From Neolentinus lepideus HHB14362 ss-1 (taxonomy: Eukaryota > Basidiomycota > Agaricomycetes > Gloeophyllales > Gloeophyllaceae), in assembly GCA_001632425.1 (NCBI GenBank), contig KV425563.1, positions 432,324 through 496,323 of the forward strand: a stretch of 64,000 nt of DNA, read 5' to 3'. The position numbers were made by a program, and so were the translations under genes. Under the pieces are notes generated by a model, which worked only from the letters and a program-made list of their open reading frames with translations, did no database searches and was not told the origin of the DNA. Below are positions 24,901 to 34,326 of this stretch, piece after piece. How positions within the stretch are numbered: position 1 is the stretch's first letter; the number at the start of each line of letters is the position of its first letter.

Positions 24901-25338
24901 AAGCGACACGCACGTCACAGCCTCTACACCCGTATTGCGGCATCCAGCGGAAACATCCTCTTCAACATGAGTGACTGGTGGACTGTCTCCAGCCGAATAG
25001 CCTGTGATCATTACGGGTGTCGGCGGTCTTGACGTCGCCGGTGACGGCATGGTGTCGCTCTCGTCAGGGGCTGCCAAGTCGCCCGGATGGTCCACGAGCA
25101 CTGAATCGGGTTCTGTCTCTCCTGGCGTCTCTACAAGCGATGTAGGTGATGGTTCTGGTACGGGTGCCACTGTGCTGCCTGGAGTTGAATCTGCTTCAAG
25201 CATGGCTCCTCGGTCAGCCCAGGCTGACAAGAGTACCCACGCCCCGCCAATCACGACTGGTAAGCTCACTACAGAGAGAATCATTAGCAACCTTGGTATA
25301 CAGGCCTTGAGTGGCATGATCCTACGTAGCTGGCCCAT
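21994..25338 (-). CDS. Membrane-anchored HET-domain protein with two internal repeat arrays
   Basis: A single uninterrupted 1114-residue frame, unusual among its intron-rich neighbours. Residues about 15-40 form one transmembrane segment (LLMILSVVSLPVVIGGAWVL). Residues 70-304 hold three tandem units of 77-79 residues rich in Pro/Ser/Thr/Glu, each with a DSVLVD-type and a PPVTH-type motif. Residues 365-650 hold three units of about 97 residues, each containing a SLxCxxLGVxGVLxxLN motif and MSDPGV(E/K)xLLxRLV. The HET domain lies at about 707-830: HHAVSHSWTDTMPEAY, NLGAEYAWLDAVCLRQ, VDIPTIGTIYERA and HWLRRVWTIQEI. HET domains trigger cell death when unlike fungal individuals fuse. The C-terminal 280 residues have no recognised domain. 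Topology with a short N-terminal tail and a large soluble C-terminal part is inferred. A non-allorecognition role is possible, as basidiomycetes have many HET paralogues. Confidence 0.85.
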   Translation of the reverse strand: MGQLRRIMPLKACIPRLLMILSVVSLPVVIGGAWVLLSAWADRGAMLEADSTPGSTVAPVPEPSPTSLVETPGETEPDSVLVDHPGDLAAPDESDTMPSPATSRPPTPVMITGYSAGDSPPVTHVEEDVSAGCRNTGVEAVTCVSLVVPPGETEGDSVLVDKQGLLAAPGESDTIPPPAISKAAIPVMITDDSAGDEPPVTHTEADMSGECRNTVVDTVTSASLVEPPSAAETDSELVDQLGALAAPAERDIIPSRVRPTVHTPAMTTDCSAGGRPPVTHAEEDGSEECCNSGVETVASAPVEPLDKSDRDPHGRSPAAEGTIEGCVRSELDVASLPAPPSTVRARVPLQDPPWWGREPRTISTEIASLKCQDLGVEGVLRQLNQALAADLDREVQMSDPGVKALLERLVDELHDFGALYARAHILFDLEMGYSPEADVNRMYSKRIEFVDGPHLTNTLSEEVSSLDCEELGVKGVLERLNEVLAGDLGREVLMSDPGVEPLLQRLVNKWRSTFGDVYESVRIIFDRDMGYSRLRDVNRQYSEWMESVACHHLRNIIPPEVASLKCKDLGVEGVLRRLNQALAGDFKREILVSDPGVESLLKKLVNSEDLDFGTLYARVRNFWNLSVHKDGLRDVDWLYSELIKVGDSLEAARKACVTEDFIERSKEGDRGVISWARRLWDLRAHRVIPYHFSLRWDPYHGEFFHQYHHAVSHSWTDTMPEAYTDVNGREWPVPLPTGITLEAVRNELLNLGAEYAWLDAVCLRQHSSSHASESIRVEEWEVDIPTIGTIYERAKVVRYYNGLGVPFECRGWSGPRHWLRRVWTIQEIREDSIPAGLPEGLEAGDLIKQKSMEDGRTLEDYLKPVIALEKDLMRQFYEDDMLTVLKLATELKGRFATNPIDKIAAFGALLRTSHIPLYKGDMDLEDAWDLLVRHMPAEILFVFLWEISIPGKGKYKWKPSWDQLMCEDFNVLRGMSSIIAMQKSRVLRMVSILDAEVLTNNFICDQGCRLLTGCTQLTWVRTDDQRLEGNVHYSDSVVRELEFSIYASPGQECQDGTVRLLRNDWFYSNYLMVCKEVKIAAGQVGYEKISVVLVKDIDSSIQQAECHIVHAIFV
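23389..24249 (-). repeat. Coding repeat array B: three units of about 97 residues
   Basis: Protein units start at about residues 364, 461 and 560 of the HET protein. Each begins SLxCxxLGVxGVLxxLN, continues A(A/G)Dxx(R)E(I/V)xxSDPGV and ends with an aromatic-rich segment with YARA/YESV and a D(V/I)(N/D) motif before the next unit. Predicted mainly helical. The last unit is the most diverged in its second half. I do not recognise the fold. Confidence 0.8.
24427..25131 (-). repeat. Coding repeat array A: three units of about 77-79 residues
   Basis: Within the HET-domain gene, protein units at residues 70-146, 147-225 and 226-304 align over their full length. Shared anchors are DSVLVD or DSELVD, LAAP, SAGD or SAGG followed by PPVTH, and a C(R/C)N motif. 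The composition is low-complexity, Pro/Thr/Glu-rich. It behaves as an extracytoplasmic or linker-like stalk directly after the transmembrane helix; that role is inference. Confidence 0.8.
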
Positions 25339-27174
25339 GTATCTTTTGAAGGTGAAGGAGCTACTCAGAACGGAAGGGGAGTTGTTATCGAAGTCGTAGT
25401 AGGTACGTCAATTTCGATAGCAGGCAGGGTTGAAAACAATGAAAACAGACTAGGTTTACAGATGTGGTGTATCAGCGTCGAAAGAACAGGAAGCTTTTGA
25501 ACAACGATGGCAGGCCACGAAGTACCTGCATGTATGCCTCAAGTTAGAACACGTATATGGGCGCTTTATCTGCAACTTACCCGTTCTTATACTGTCATCC
25601 AAATGACATGTGACGAGATACATGTATGCAGGCAGCCTCGAGGTATACCACAGACTTCCCCATGATATCGCGCTCTCGAGAATATCTTCAGACGAATTTC
25701 TGCAGACTCTGCGGTGTAAGTATCTGATACGAATGCTCAGGATGCCTAGTATTTAAATTCATGAATAGTCGTACCCAGACCACGCCCAGTGAAGCATACA
25801 CTCTTAAACCCACAGGCGTCTCTCGAATGTGAAGCGCAGTTGTTGGCACCACGAGGGTCCACTGCCAGAGCCACGCCTTCCGTGCGTGGAAACGTCTGCT
25901 GTTATTCATTATCAGAGAACACAGACATGTTGAGAGTAATGAATCCCCAAAAAGCACCTTCTCTGTGAAGAGTGAGGATCTGACGTGCTTTCCGGATAAC
26001 ATGCAGCGGAAGTTCATGTATATACTGAGGAAGGAAGCGAGTATCAGCGGCAGGAGCGGAATCCGGGAATTCCGGAGAGCGCTGCATTGACAATCGAATG
26101 GACTAATGCAGGCATACCGGACAAAATGTTGTCGTTGAAGCTGTTCAGTCTATCTCGAGATGCATAACGGCCACTCCTATTGACCAGTTTTGAACATATT
26201 CCGTATCTCTAGAACGTACATCTTGAACAATTAATATATGTCAGCCACATGACAAGTAAATGAAGCACGCAGCGAATACCTATACTTCACACATGTTCCT
26301 CGATCCTCAAGGCTTAAGCTCCATGCTTCATCAACTCGGCGAACGCAGCCCGGTATTCGGCATCAATGAGGAATGCCTGTGTTTGTTCGACAGGTGTGAT
26401 GGTGTGGCCGTGTTCTCCGATCCTTACGTTTCAACCACTCACTCCGAGGCGTCTGAATTCGGCATCAATGAAAGTGTGCGTTCGGCAGGCGGTGTATGGT
26501 AGGGAGGTCTCCCATTATCCATACCAGTACTCCCGCCCTCGCCGTATCACATCGCAGAGCCGATGGTTTAAGCTCACACATCCCCTTCTATAGATTGCTC
26601 ATGGATTGGATGCCAGCTGAAGAGGGCGGGGAAGTCGTGCCACGATACTCGCGCATCTATGGTAGGTTATGGGAGAGAAGAGAGAATGCGAGTGTCTTGG
26701 GTGAGTGTGAACCCTTCGAGCAGCTAGGAGATCTCAAGGTCGGACCAGGTGCATAGCTTGCATACTGGTATGCCTAAGCCGAACAGTAGTGTGATGCGGA
26801 GATCTAATAAACAGAATCGGCATCGATGATTACGACTTCAAGCGATGGAAGTGCCTGCCTTGCTCAATTCTGCACGTTGTGCTCATGAGTGGCAGGATCT
26901 ATGCATCTAAAAATATGCGAGAACAAAAGGACAGAATGGTACCATTACATTTACCACGATTTTGCAGATCGGTCCCGTGGCTTGCCGCGACACGCAAGCC
27001 TGCGGTCGGCCGGCTCTACGCATATATGTGGCAAACGTTGCATCATTCACGCTTGCCTAGTTACAATACATTCTTCTACTTCCCGTTCCCTTCACGCTAC
27101 AACATGTGCGCACAAGTGTAAGTCACTATCACCAAGCCCAATATACATCAACCCACCTCCTAACCTCAATTCAC
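25339..27174. other. Intergenic, 1.8 kb, mostly unassigned
   Basis: Contains the presumed promoter of the HET gene. A minus-strand 109-residue frame (25688-26017) has no recognisable features. At 26325-26395 the minus strand reads TQAFLIDAEYRAAFAELMKH then stop, and a similar FIDAEFRRLG phrase occurs at about 26445-26475. These could be exons of a decayed or unrecognised gene, but no chain could be built. Confidence 0.4.
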
Positions 27175-29022
27175 TCAATCATCCTTCTTCGGAAGCCCGT
27201 TAATACTCCCACCACCCGAATGCACCTTTGCGAGCGGGGGCGGGGGGCTCCTCGGGAACACAGTCGCCTCCGGATTCGGCGTCGGCGGGAAATGTGCATA
27301 TCCTGCAGGCGAATGGGGCAAGTACGGCGAGCCAGGGAACCCTCCCATCCCTGGTCTCGGAGAAGGTGCAGGTCCAAACGCACTGTTGGGTCCAAGTCCC
27401 AGCCCGAAGCTCGGTCCTGGTGCAGCCGAAGGGGGCACAGGGTACGGAGAATTGGGATATGATGGTGGTAACGGCGGATAGGGCGATCCCGCCGGAGTAG
27501 CCGCGAACGCTCCAGATACAGGTGTTCCAGCATAACTCCCGTAGGGTGAGTTACCTTCGACGACCCAACTGTTGCCCTGCCGTACGACCTTGCCGATGGA
27601 CTGGTTCCGGGCTCGGAGCTCCCCACCATGCCATTTGCGCCTGGATTGGACGCCGGTAGCTTCAGCAGCGACGATGCCCTGCTGTCTATCTGCGCCTGAG
27701 ATGGTTTCAACGGCACGTGTGGTGATGCGGATGGCGTAGCCAGAACAGACGAAGATGCCGCCGATCACACCAACACATCTGCAGGGTAGAGGTTCAAGGT
27801 GAAAGATGAGAAGTAGATGAAAGGGAGTACGTGCCTGATTAAGAATTGGATGAATGTAGTCGTTCGCTGGTGAATTGTGATCTGCATCGGGTCGAGATCG
27901 AACTTAAAAAAGATACCAGGAGTTCCGCGGTCCGGCTGAAGGGTGCGCGTGTAATGCGTAACGCTGTACTGGTGGGTGTACAGAGGCGATGAGCGGGGAG
28001 CAATGTAGGTCGTCGGGACGACATGTAGAAAGTACTGGTAGGCGACAAATGCTATTAAAGAGGGAGCACAAAGAAATGAGACGATGAAGAAGGAAGGATT
28101 GTACCTCTAGGAGACCTACGCTCTTCAGTCATCTCGAACGAGTAGTCGAGCGGCTGGGAGATGTCGGGGATATAGGGCCCGAAGGAGAACTCGGTGATGA
28201 CATGCGAGAGGTTCATGTACTTGTGGTCGACGTGGCGCGCGCTCGCGTAGCCGTGGCCCAGCGTCGTGATGTGTAGGTTCGCTAAACAGAAGCAACCACA
28301 GTGAATCGGGGAATATGTGTCCGGAAAGCATTCAGACGAACGCACCTGTTACTTTCTTCACTTCCAGACTGCCATAGATCCTGCAGGCACCTCCACCCTT
28401 TTGAAAATTGTACGTCGGCTTAAATTCAGGAGAACGGCGGCGAAAGAGGGTGTCAAAGAGACCACGAGATCGGCGAGACTGGGCGACTACTTCGGTGGCG
28501 GATTGGGCTTGTTGGTGTGTCCTGGATAATACATTTAGAGACCAATGGGCAGGTCTCATAACTCGTATACGCACTTAAGCAGAGTTGCTTGTCCAATGTC
28601 AAAGTGAGTAGGATCGCGTTTCAAACCGTCGCTCAAATAGAGCCGGTCGCCGAGTGCATCACGTAGATCCACGCTCAGGTCTACCTCGTGAGCTGCATAC
28701 CTCGCAGTCGATATATAACTGTTCACTCACAAGCGCATGGCATATTAACTACCATATCCACATTCACCTTCATAAAACTTCCCTTGTCTCTGTCCACACT
28801 AAACTCATAATCTGGCCATCCCCAGATAAACTCTCCGACATCATTCAGAACTAGCACGAAAGCCAGTAAAGCAACGAAAACAGTCAAGAAGCCTCTGGAC
28901 TCCGTCCTTTCTTTGTACGTGGATGGAAGTTTCGGAAACGCATCGAATTCCTTAATTGATGCGGGGGTCATACCGTCAAGCTTGTCCAGAATGGACTCTT
29001 CGCTTCCCGTGGGCACAGACAT
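27175..29022 (-). CDS. ERV41: ERV41-like ER-Golgi cargo receptor
   Basis: Six exons on the minus strand (29022-28731, 28680-28575, 28521-28346, 28281-28120, 28051-27835, 27778-27175) give 518 residues. The N-terminus has FPKLPSTYKERTESRGFLTV leading into the first membrane helix (about 44-60). The lumenal domain includes VDMVVNMPCAYLSVDLRDAL, GGGACRIYGSLEVKKV, HITTLGHGYASARHVDHKYM and FVAYQYFLHVVPTTY. The second helix follows at about 319-336 (CVGVIGGIFVCSGYAI). The last 120 residues are an unusually long Pro/Gly/Ser-rich cytosolic tail. Erv41 with Erv46 forms a COPI/COPII-cycling receptor that retrieves HDEL-less ER proteins. The fifth intron must use a GC donor (AG|GCACGT at 27834) to keep frame. 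A retrotransposon sits 137 bp upstream of the start codon. Confidence 0.88.
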
Positions 29023-29159
29023 TGTAGAAGGCACCTAGACCGCTCAGACTGAGACTAGAGTAATGGTTAGAAACAAAAAGTTGCCAGACGCCAGCTCAAT
29101 GGCATGGATCAAATCGACCGTGTGCTGTGCTCGGGTCGAGCAGACGTGGCGACCGCGGG

Positions 29160-29463
29160 TGTAGAGCGCCGTATTTGCCTCTATTGATTATTACCATATT
29201 TAGCGTATGTTCCTTCGTTATTCGTACTTCATCTTCTGTCATAATAAGATATTAGACATAGATCCTACTTCGTCATATTTCGTCATATGGATTCTTCTAC
29301 TATATTCCATGTTCTTGGCTTTTATCATATGTCTCACTTATTCCACTTTATGTTCCTTATAACTACGTCATAGCTAACAAGACTCGTGTATTTAACAGTC
29401 GAGTAGTTAGCTCGAATGGACAGATATCTCCATTTACGTCTTGAAGACGTGAGTGCATTCACA
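29160..29463 (+). repeat. 5' LTR
   Basis: 304 bp, begins TGTAGAGCGCCG and ends GCATTCACA; no difference from the 3' LTR was found when read side by side. AT-rich, with TATTCCAC and TTATAA-like stretches that could carry promoter or polyadenylation signals. Confidence 0.93.
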
Positions 29464-29479
29464 CTTTTGCAAAAGTGTG
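29460..29479. repeat. Perfect 20-bp palindrome at the LTR/primer-binding junction
   Basis: The palindrome is CACACTTTTG followed directly by its reverse complement, CAAAAGTGTG. Its first four bases are the LTR terminus; the rest occupies the position where a primer-binding site should start. No TGG that would pair with a tRNA CCA end lies at the junction; the first is about 14 bp in. Confidence 0.8.
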
Positions 29480-29666
29480 GGCTACGACTTACTCACACTA
29501 CGGGACCGGTTCTCTACTAGAGCTCTCTGTTCGTCACCGCTTTCGACGCCGACACCCTTGTCGCAGACTCCGACACTGTTGTTACATTGACCCGACACCA
29601 GGCAACTCCGAACGTACGTACTAGCCGGCACACCTCACAAACGTACTACGTTGTCTCTGATCGACT

Positions 29667-32600
29667 ATGGAGCAGGCAAACGCGCAACTTGCTGCGCTCC
29701 AGAGTGTCTTACCGCCCGAAGCATACAACGCGCTTCACGGAATTTTGGTGGACCTGGACGCTCGGCTTACCGAGAACCAGCATTTCGCTAACCAAGGTCG
29801 TCAACTTGCCGAAGAGGCTAGGAGTACTTCGGTTAGTGCTCAGGATTTACGCAATGCTTTTCATGACGCATTATCCACCGCCCAGTTCAACATCCACGCA
29901 CCCCCCTCTACAGCACCCACCAACACTTCATCGACAACCCCTCGTCCGGGAAATATCAAAGCCGATCCTCCGCATTTTCGAGGACGAGATAACGAAGACG
30001 TAGGTGCTTGGCTTTGTATCCTCGAAGATCACTTGCGAGGTCAGCACATAGCGGAAGCTGACTGGCCTGCACAGGTAGCTGTATTATTCAGGGACGAAGC
30101 TATGCGGTGGTATGTCGCTTTGAGGAAAGCTCGGGGAGAGTTGACTTGGGTGCAATTGAAGGATGCGATGCTGAAGAAGTACGACTCCCCGCTGCGAGTC
30201 GATACGTTGCGGGAGGAGCTACGCACTATGTCGTATCGTGGTAATATTGCCAGATACTGCGAGCTCTTCCGCAGCTATGAGCAGCAGGTACCAGACAGCG
30301 AAATGACATTTGGTGATCGACTCGGCTATTTCGTCAGCCATCTCCCAACCGATATAGCCACCCAGATACGACGTGACAAACCCTCTAACGTCGAGGAAAT
30401 GTACTTTTCGGCACGGGAACATGATCGTCTAACGAGCCTTAACTCCCGTAACGGATCTTCTAACTCTTCGTTTAAGAAGAAGTTGAAGAACTTCGTTCGC
30501 AATGCCCCGAATTCCCATACATCCCCATCATCCATACTCTATTCCAGTTCCGACACTCGCGCTGCACCCGCTTCAACGACGGCACCTTCGAATAACGGTG
30601 TTGTACCTATGGATCTGGATGTCATGGAAATGGCTCGGTCCACGGGCAACCGGGACATGTCGAAGGTCCGTTGTTTCAACTGTAATCGCCGTGGGCATTT
30701 CGCACAGAATTGTCGCTCACCGAAGAAACGACAACAGGGTAATCATAGGCATGAACTCCACCTCTCTGAGGTAGAACCCGCCAATGGGTCTTCAGTACCA
30801 GATTCTCCGAGTAGGATCGAAGAGATTCTGGGGTCGCCCGAACTACACATTCTCAACTTCAGCGATGACCCTCTCCCTCAGGAGAGCTTACCGACCTACC
30901 CAGTCGAACTCGGTGACAAGCGAGGCACAGCATTTATAGATGCTAATGCTATCGTTGACACTGGAGCCCCGCCGTCATACCTCAAGGGCTCAGTTGCAAA
31001 GGCTATTGGAGCGGAGATCTACCCTATGGCGACTAAGGCCGTTATTGGTGCGGGATCTACGACAACCTCTGCCTGGGCTATCTTCACACTGAAGAGCGGG
31101 ACCTTGAAGACGAGGGTATACGCCTATGTCTTGGATAACGAGAATATACGGTACGACCTTATTATTGGTCGTAACTGGCTGAAGCGTTTCCAGGCTTCGC
31201 CCCACTGGGAGACCAATTCCTGGTTCCTGGTCGATCCGGTCACACAGCAGACTCACCGCCTCTTTGCAAAGGCAATGAGCGCACAGGAACACCAGGAGTT
31301 TCTCTTTGTAGTAGAAGTGAAGAAGCCGTCATTTGGAGATCGACTTAAAGCCTTCTGTAAGAAGCGGTTTCCGGCTCTATTTCGTGATAAGGTGGGCTTC
31401 CCACCAATGCGTCGATGGGTGCATGACATTGATACTGGCAACGCAAAGCCAATTCGCGCCCAGGGACGTCCATTGTCACCCCCAGAGAACGAAGCAGTTC
31501 GCAAGTTTATCGAAGAAGGACTTCGCGATGGCGTAATCGAGCCTAGCGAGTCGCCGTGGTCAGCACCGTTAATCCTCGTTAAGAAGAAGGACGGGTCTAT
31601 GCGTATCTGTGTCGACTTCCGTGCTCTTAATGCCGTCACGAGAAAGAACGCTTACCCACTTCCGCGTATTGACGAGAACTTTCAGAATCTCCGCGGTGCT
31701 TCTTACTTTACGCTTCTCGACCTCAAGTCCGGATATTGGCAGGTACGTCTCTCCGACGATGCCAAGTCAAAAGCGGCATTCACCTGTCGTTTCGGTCACT
31801 ATCAATTCCGCGTCATGCCGTTTGGACTTACGAATGCTCCCGCAACATTTCAGAATATGATGAACGACATCCTACGTGAATTCTTGGACCAGAACGTCAT
31901 GGTTTACCTCGATGATATCGTCATTTACTCCCGGACGGAGGAAGAACATGTCCATGACGTTCTTCGTGTTTTGCAGCGGCTGAGTGAGCACAACCTTGTG
32001 CTCTCGGAAAAGAAATGTGCATGGGCTGAACGGGAACTCTTATATCTAGGGCATATTGTCTCTGGAGAAGGCATTCGGACGGATCCGAGCAAGGTTGAGG
32101 CGATCAGTCACTGGCCGCGACCGGAGACGGTTACGAAAGTTCGCAGCTTTCTGAGTCTCGCAGGGTATTATAGACGGTTTATTAAGGGTTTCGCAAAGCT
32201 TGCGGGCCCTCTCTATGACCTTACGCAAGGTTCTCCTCGGAAGAATGACGCAGTTCAATGGTCAGCTGCCTGCGAGACATCCTTTCGAGTGTTGAAGAAG
32301 AAACTCACCTCTACGCCCATCCTGTGTTATCCCAGGCCCTGGCGCCTCTTCGTTATTGACGTCGATGCATCTGGCAATTGTATTGGCGGCATTCTTCATC
32401 AAGCTCAAACCCCTTACGATGACCTTAAGGAGGGGAGGGGTATCCCGGATGATGCCTCCCGCTTCAATTTCAAGGACTCCGATCTTCGCATAGTCGCATA
32501 TGAGTCACGACGGATGACTCCGACAGAGCAGCGCTACTCTGCGCAAGAACGGGAAATGCTGGCGATTGATCATTGCTTACAGAAGTGGCGCGGCTTTATC

Positions 32601-34166
32601 GAAGGCTCACCTATTGTTGTACGGTCAGATCACGAATCACTGAAGTATTTCCTGTCGCAAAAGAACTTGGGTCGCCGCCTTACTCGCTTTGCGGACAACA
32701 TTGCGCACTTCGACGTGAAGATTATTTACCGCCCTGGTCGTCTACAGGCAGCCGCTGATGCCCTTTCACGACGCGAGGATCACCCTGATGTTCCAGATTC
32801 AGAGACGCATGGGCCATTATTTGCCTATCCTATGGATATTGAGAGGGAACAGAGCAGGTCAGCTGTTTTCGAGAAGCTTTCAAAGCTGCGAAATGACTTA
32901 CTTAAGGGGGATAGGCCGGAGTCAGAGAATCAGCAGTTCTTCATCAGAGGTGAACATCTCTATCGTCATGTTAGAAATGGCGACGATAGTTTGGCCCTCC
33001 ACGTTCCGACTTCTACCATACAGGCGCGCGATTGGCTTACGCGGCTACATGTTGATTTGGGTCATCTTGGTCCCCGTGTAGTCTTCGAAGCGGCTCGACA
33101 GCGCTTCTGGATGCCATTTCTAATGGAGATCGTCGAAGATGTGGTTAGTCGCTGCGATAGCTGCCAGTTTACGAAGCGCGCACCTGTCCCGCCACAGCCA
33201 TTGCATCCACTTCCTCGTAGGGATGCTTTTGACTTATGGGCGTTCGACTGGGTTGGACCACTAACAAAGACGAAGAAAGGGAATGAGTACATCCTCACGG
33301 CGATGGATCACTGTACCGACTTCACTTATGCTGTCCCTATCCCTCGCCGTTCTCATAGTGCCTTCCTAGAGCTCCTTCGATCCATCATTACCACCTACGG
33401 GAAGCCATCAGCAGTCCTCACTGACAACGGTGAAGAGTTCTTTGCTTACCAGGCTCAAAACTATCTGCAAAGAATGGATATTCGTCACATCCACACTTCG
33501 CCATATCATCCGCAAACCAACGGGCGTCTTGAGAAGTTCAATGATACCTTGGTACAGATACTGGCTCGTTTCACGGCGCCGGATCGACAGGACGAATGGG
33601 ATGAATACATCCCAGATGCATTACTGGCCCACCGAAGCCATGTCAGTCAGTCAACCGGTGCTTCACCGGCTTATCTGGCCTATGGTCTTCATCCGCGATT
33701 ACCCAACGACACAGCGTTCGATACTCTTCGAGTCCCACCAACCGACGAGGAGGTTGGACGACTTCAGCACCGCCGCCTCGAACACGTCAAGAATCTTGAA
33801 CGTTTCCGCTCCGAAGCCAGCACAAGAGCTTTGCGGCGACTTGAAGCAGAAGCGCAACGTCGTGACGCAGACTATCGTGAGCGCGGTATTGGTATTGGGG
33901 ACCTGGTCTTGCGCAAGTCGGAGCAGTCATCAAAGTTACACCCGCGCTGGGATGGTCCGTTCATTGTACATGATGTAACGGATAAGAACACATACCAGCT
34001 TCGTACACGCAACGGCTATATCCTTCGGAACCTCTACAACGCCGAGCGTCTCCGTCGCTACCACCCATCCGTACCGGATCCTCACCTGTGGTATGCGTCT
34101 TCCAACCTCCAGAGACGTGATGCTCGCGCTCGTCATCATGAAGAGATGAGAGCTAGGCGTGCTTGA
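29667..34166 (+). CDS. Gag-Pol polyprotein of the Ty3/gypsy element
   Basis: 1499 residues in one frame. Order: Gag-like N-terminus; CCHC zinc knuckle at 336-349 (CFNCNRRGHFAQNC); aspartic protease with AIVDTGAPPSYL (Asp431); reverse transcriptase with LKSGYWQ, MPFGLTNAP and catalytic YLDD at 747-750; RNase H with VIDVDASGNCIGGIL; integrase HHCC zinc finger (from His1128 to CDSC); the catalytic triad Asp1194 (DWVGP), Asp1253 (TDNGEEF) and Glu1289 (NGRLEKF), the last two separated by 35 residues; then a GPY/F-type module (LHPRWDGPFIVHDV). No chromodomain is visible after it. Domain order RT-RH-INT defines Ty3/gypsy. All catalytic residues seen are intact. Gag and Pol are fused without a frameshift. 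Confidence 0.95.
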   Translation: MEQANAQLAALQSVLPPEAYNALHGILVDLDARLTENQHFANQGRQLAEEARSTSVSAQDLRNAFHDALSTAQFNIHAPPSTAPTNTSSTTPRPGNIKADPPHFRGRDNEDVGAWLCILEDHLRGQHIAEADWPAQVAVLFRDEAMRWYVALRKARGELTWVQLKDAMLKKYDSPLRVDTLREELRTMSYRGNIARYCELFRSYEQQVPDSEMTFGDRLGYFVSHLPTDIATQIRRDKPSNVEEMYFSAREHDRLTSLNSRNGSSNSSFKKKLKNFVRNAPNSHTSPSSILYSSSDTRAAPASTTAPSNNGVVPMDLDVMEMARSTGNRDMSKVRCFNCNRRGHFAQNCRSPKKRQQGNHRHELHLSEVEPANGSSVPDSPSRIEEILGSPELHILNFSDDPLPQESLPTYPVELGDKRGTAFIDANAIVDTGAPPSYLKGSVAKAIGAEIYPMATKAVIGAGSTTTSAWAIFTLKSGTLKTRVYAYVLDNENIRYDLIIGRNWLKRFQASPHWETNSWFLVDPVTQQTHRLFAKAMSAQEHQEFLFVVEVKKPSFGDRLKAFCKKRFPALFRDKVGFPPMRRWVHDIDTGNAKPIRAQGRPLSPPENEAVRKFIEEGLRDGVIEPSESPWSAPLILVKKKDGSMRICVDFRALNAVTRKNAYPLPRIDENFQNLRGASYFTLLDLKSGYWQVRLSDDAKSKAAFTCRFGHYQFRVMPFGLTNAPATFQNMMNDILREFLDQNVMVYLDDIVIYSRTEEEHVHDVLRVLQRLSEHNLVLSEKKCAWAERELLYLGHIVSGEGIRTDPSKVEAISHWPRPETVTKVRSFLSLAGYYRRFIKGFAKLAGPLYDLTQGSPRKNDAVQWSAACETSFRVLKKKLTSTPILCYPRPWRLFVIDVDASGNCIGGILHQAQTPYDDLKEGRGIPDDASRFNFKDSDLRIVAYESRRMTPTEQRYSAQEREMLAIDHCLQKWRGFIEGSPIVVRSDHESLKYFLSQKNLGRRLTRFADNIAHFDVKIIYRPGRLQAAADALSRREDHPDVPDSETHGPLFAYPMDIEREQSRSAVFEKLSKLRNDLLKGDRPESENQQFFIRGEHLYRHVRNGDDSLALHVPTSTIQARDWLTRLHVDLGHLGPRVVFEAARQRFWMPFLMEIVEDVVSRCDSCQFTKRAPVPPQPLHPLPRRDAFDLWAFDWVGPLTKTKKGNEYILTAMDHCTDFTYAVPIPRRSHSAFLELLRSIITTYGKPSAVLTDNGEEFFAYQAQNYLQRMDIRHIHTSPYHPQTNGRLEKFNDTLVQILARFTAPDRQDEWDEYIPDALLAHRSHVSQSTGASPAYLAYGLHPRLPNDTAFDTLRVPPTDEEVGRLQHRRLEHVKNLERFRSEASTRALRRLEAEAQRRDADYRERGIGIGDLVLRKSEQSSKLHPRWDGPFIVHDVTDKNTYQLRTRNGYILRNLYNAERLRRYHPSVPDPHLWYASSNLQRRDARARHHEEMRARRA

Positions 34167-34326
34167 CTATTGTAAGCACAGCTTAACTGACCATTAGAAA
34201 TTTTCCTGAGACGCTTTCAGAGCGTGAGAGTCAGCAACAGGTTTGGACATTTGCGATTTCTTATTATTATTTCATCTGTATTTTACCATCTATTTTGCAG
34301 GAGCAAAACGCTTAATGAGGGGATGA

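Noticed and set aside
24419..25399. Plus-strand frames opposite the HET gene (105, 77 and 131 residues)
   Set aside because: They are antisense shadows of the coding repeats; their periodicity comes from array A on the minus strand.
25688..26017. 109-residue minus-strand frame
   Set aside because: No recognisable motif, no consistent neighbours; kept only as a remark in the intergenic entry.
29478..29496. TGGGCTACGACTTACTC as a tRNA primer-binding site
   Set aside because: It starts about 14 bp inside the LTR junction and its complement does not look like a tRNA acceptor/T-arm; left open in the palindrome finding.
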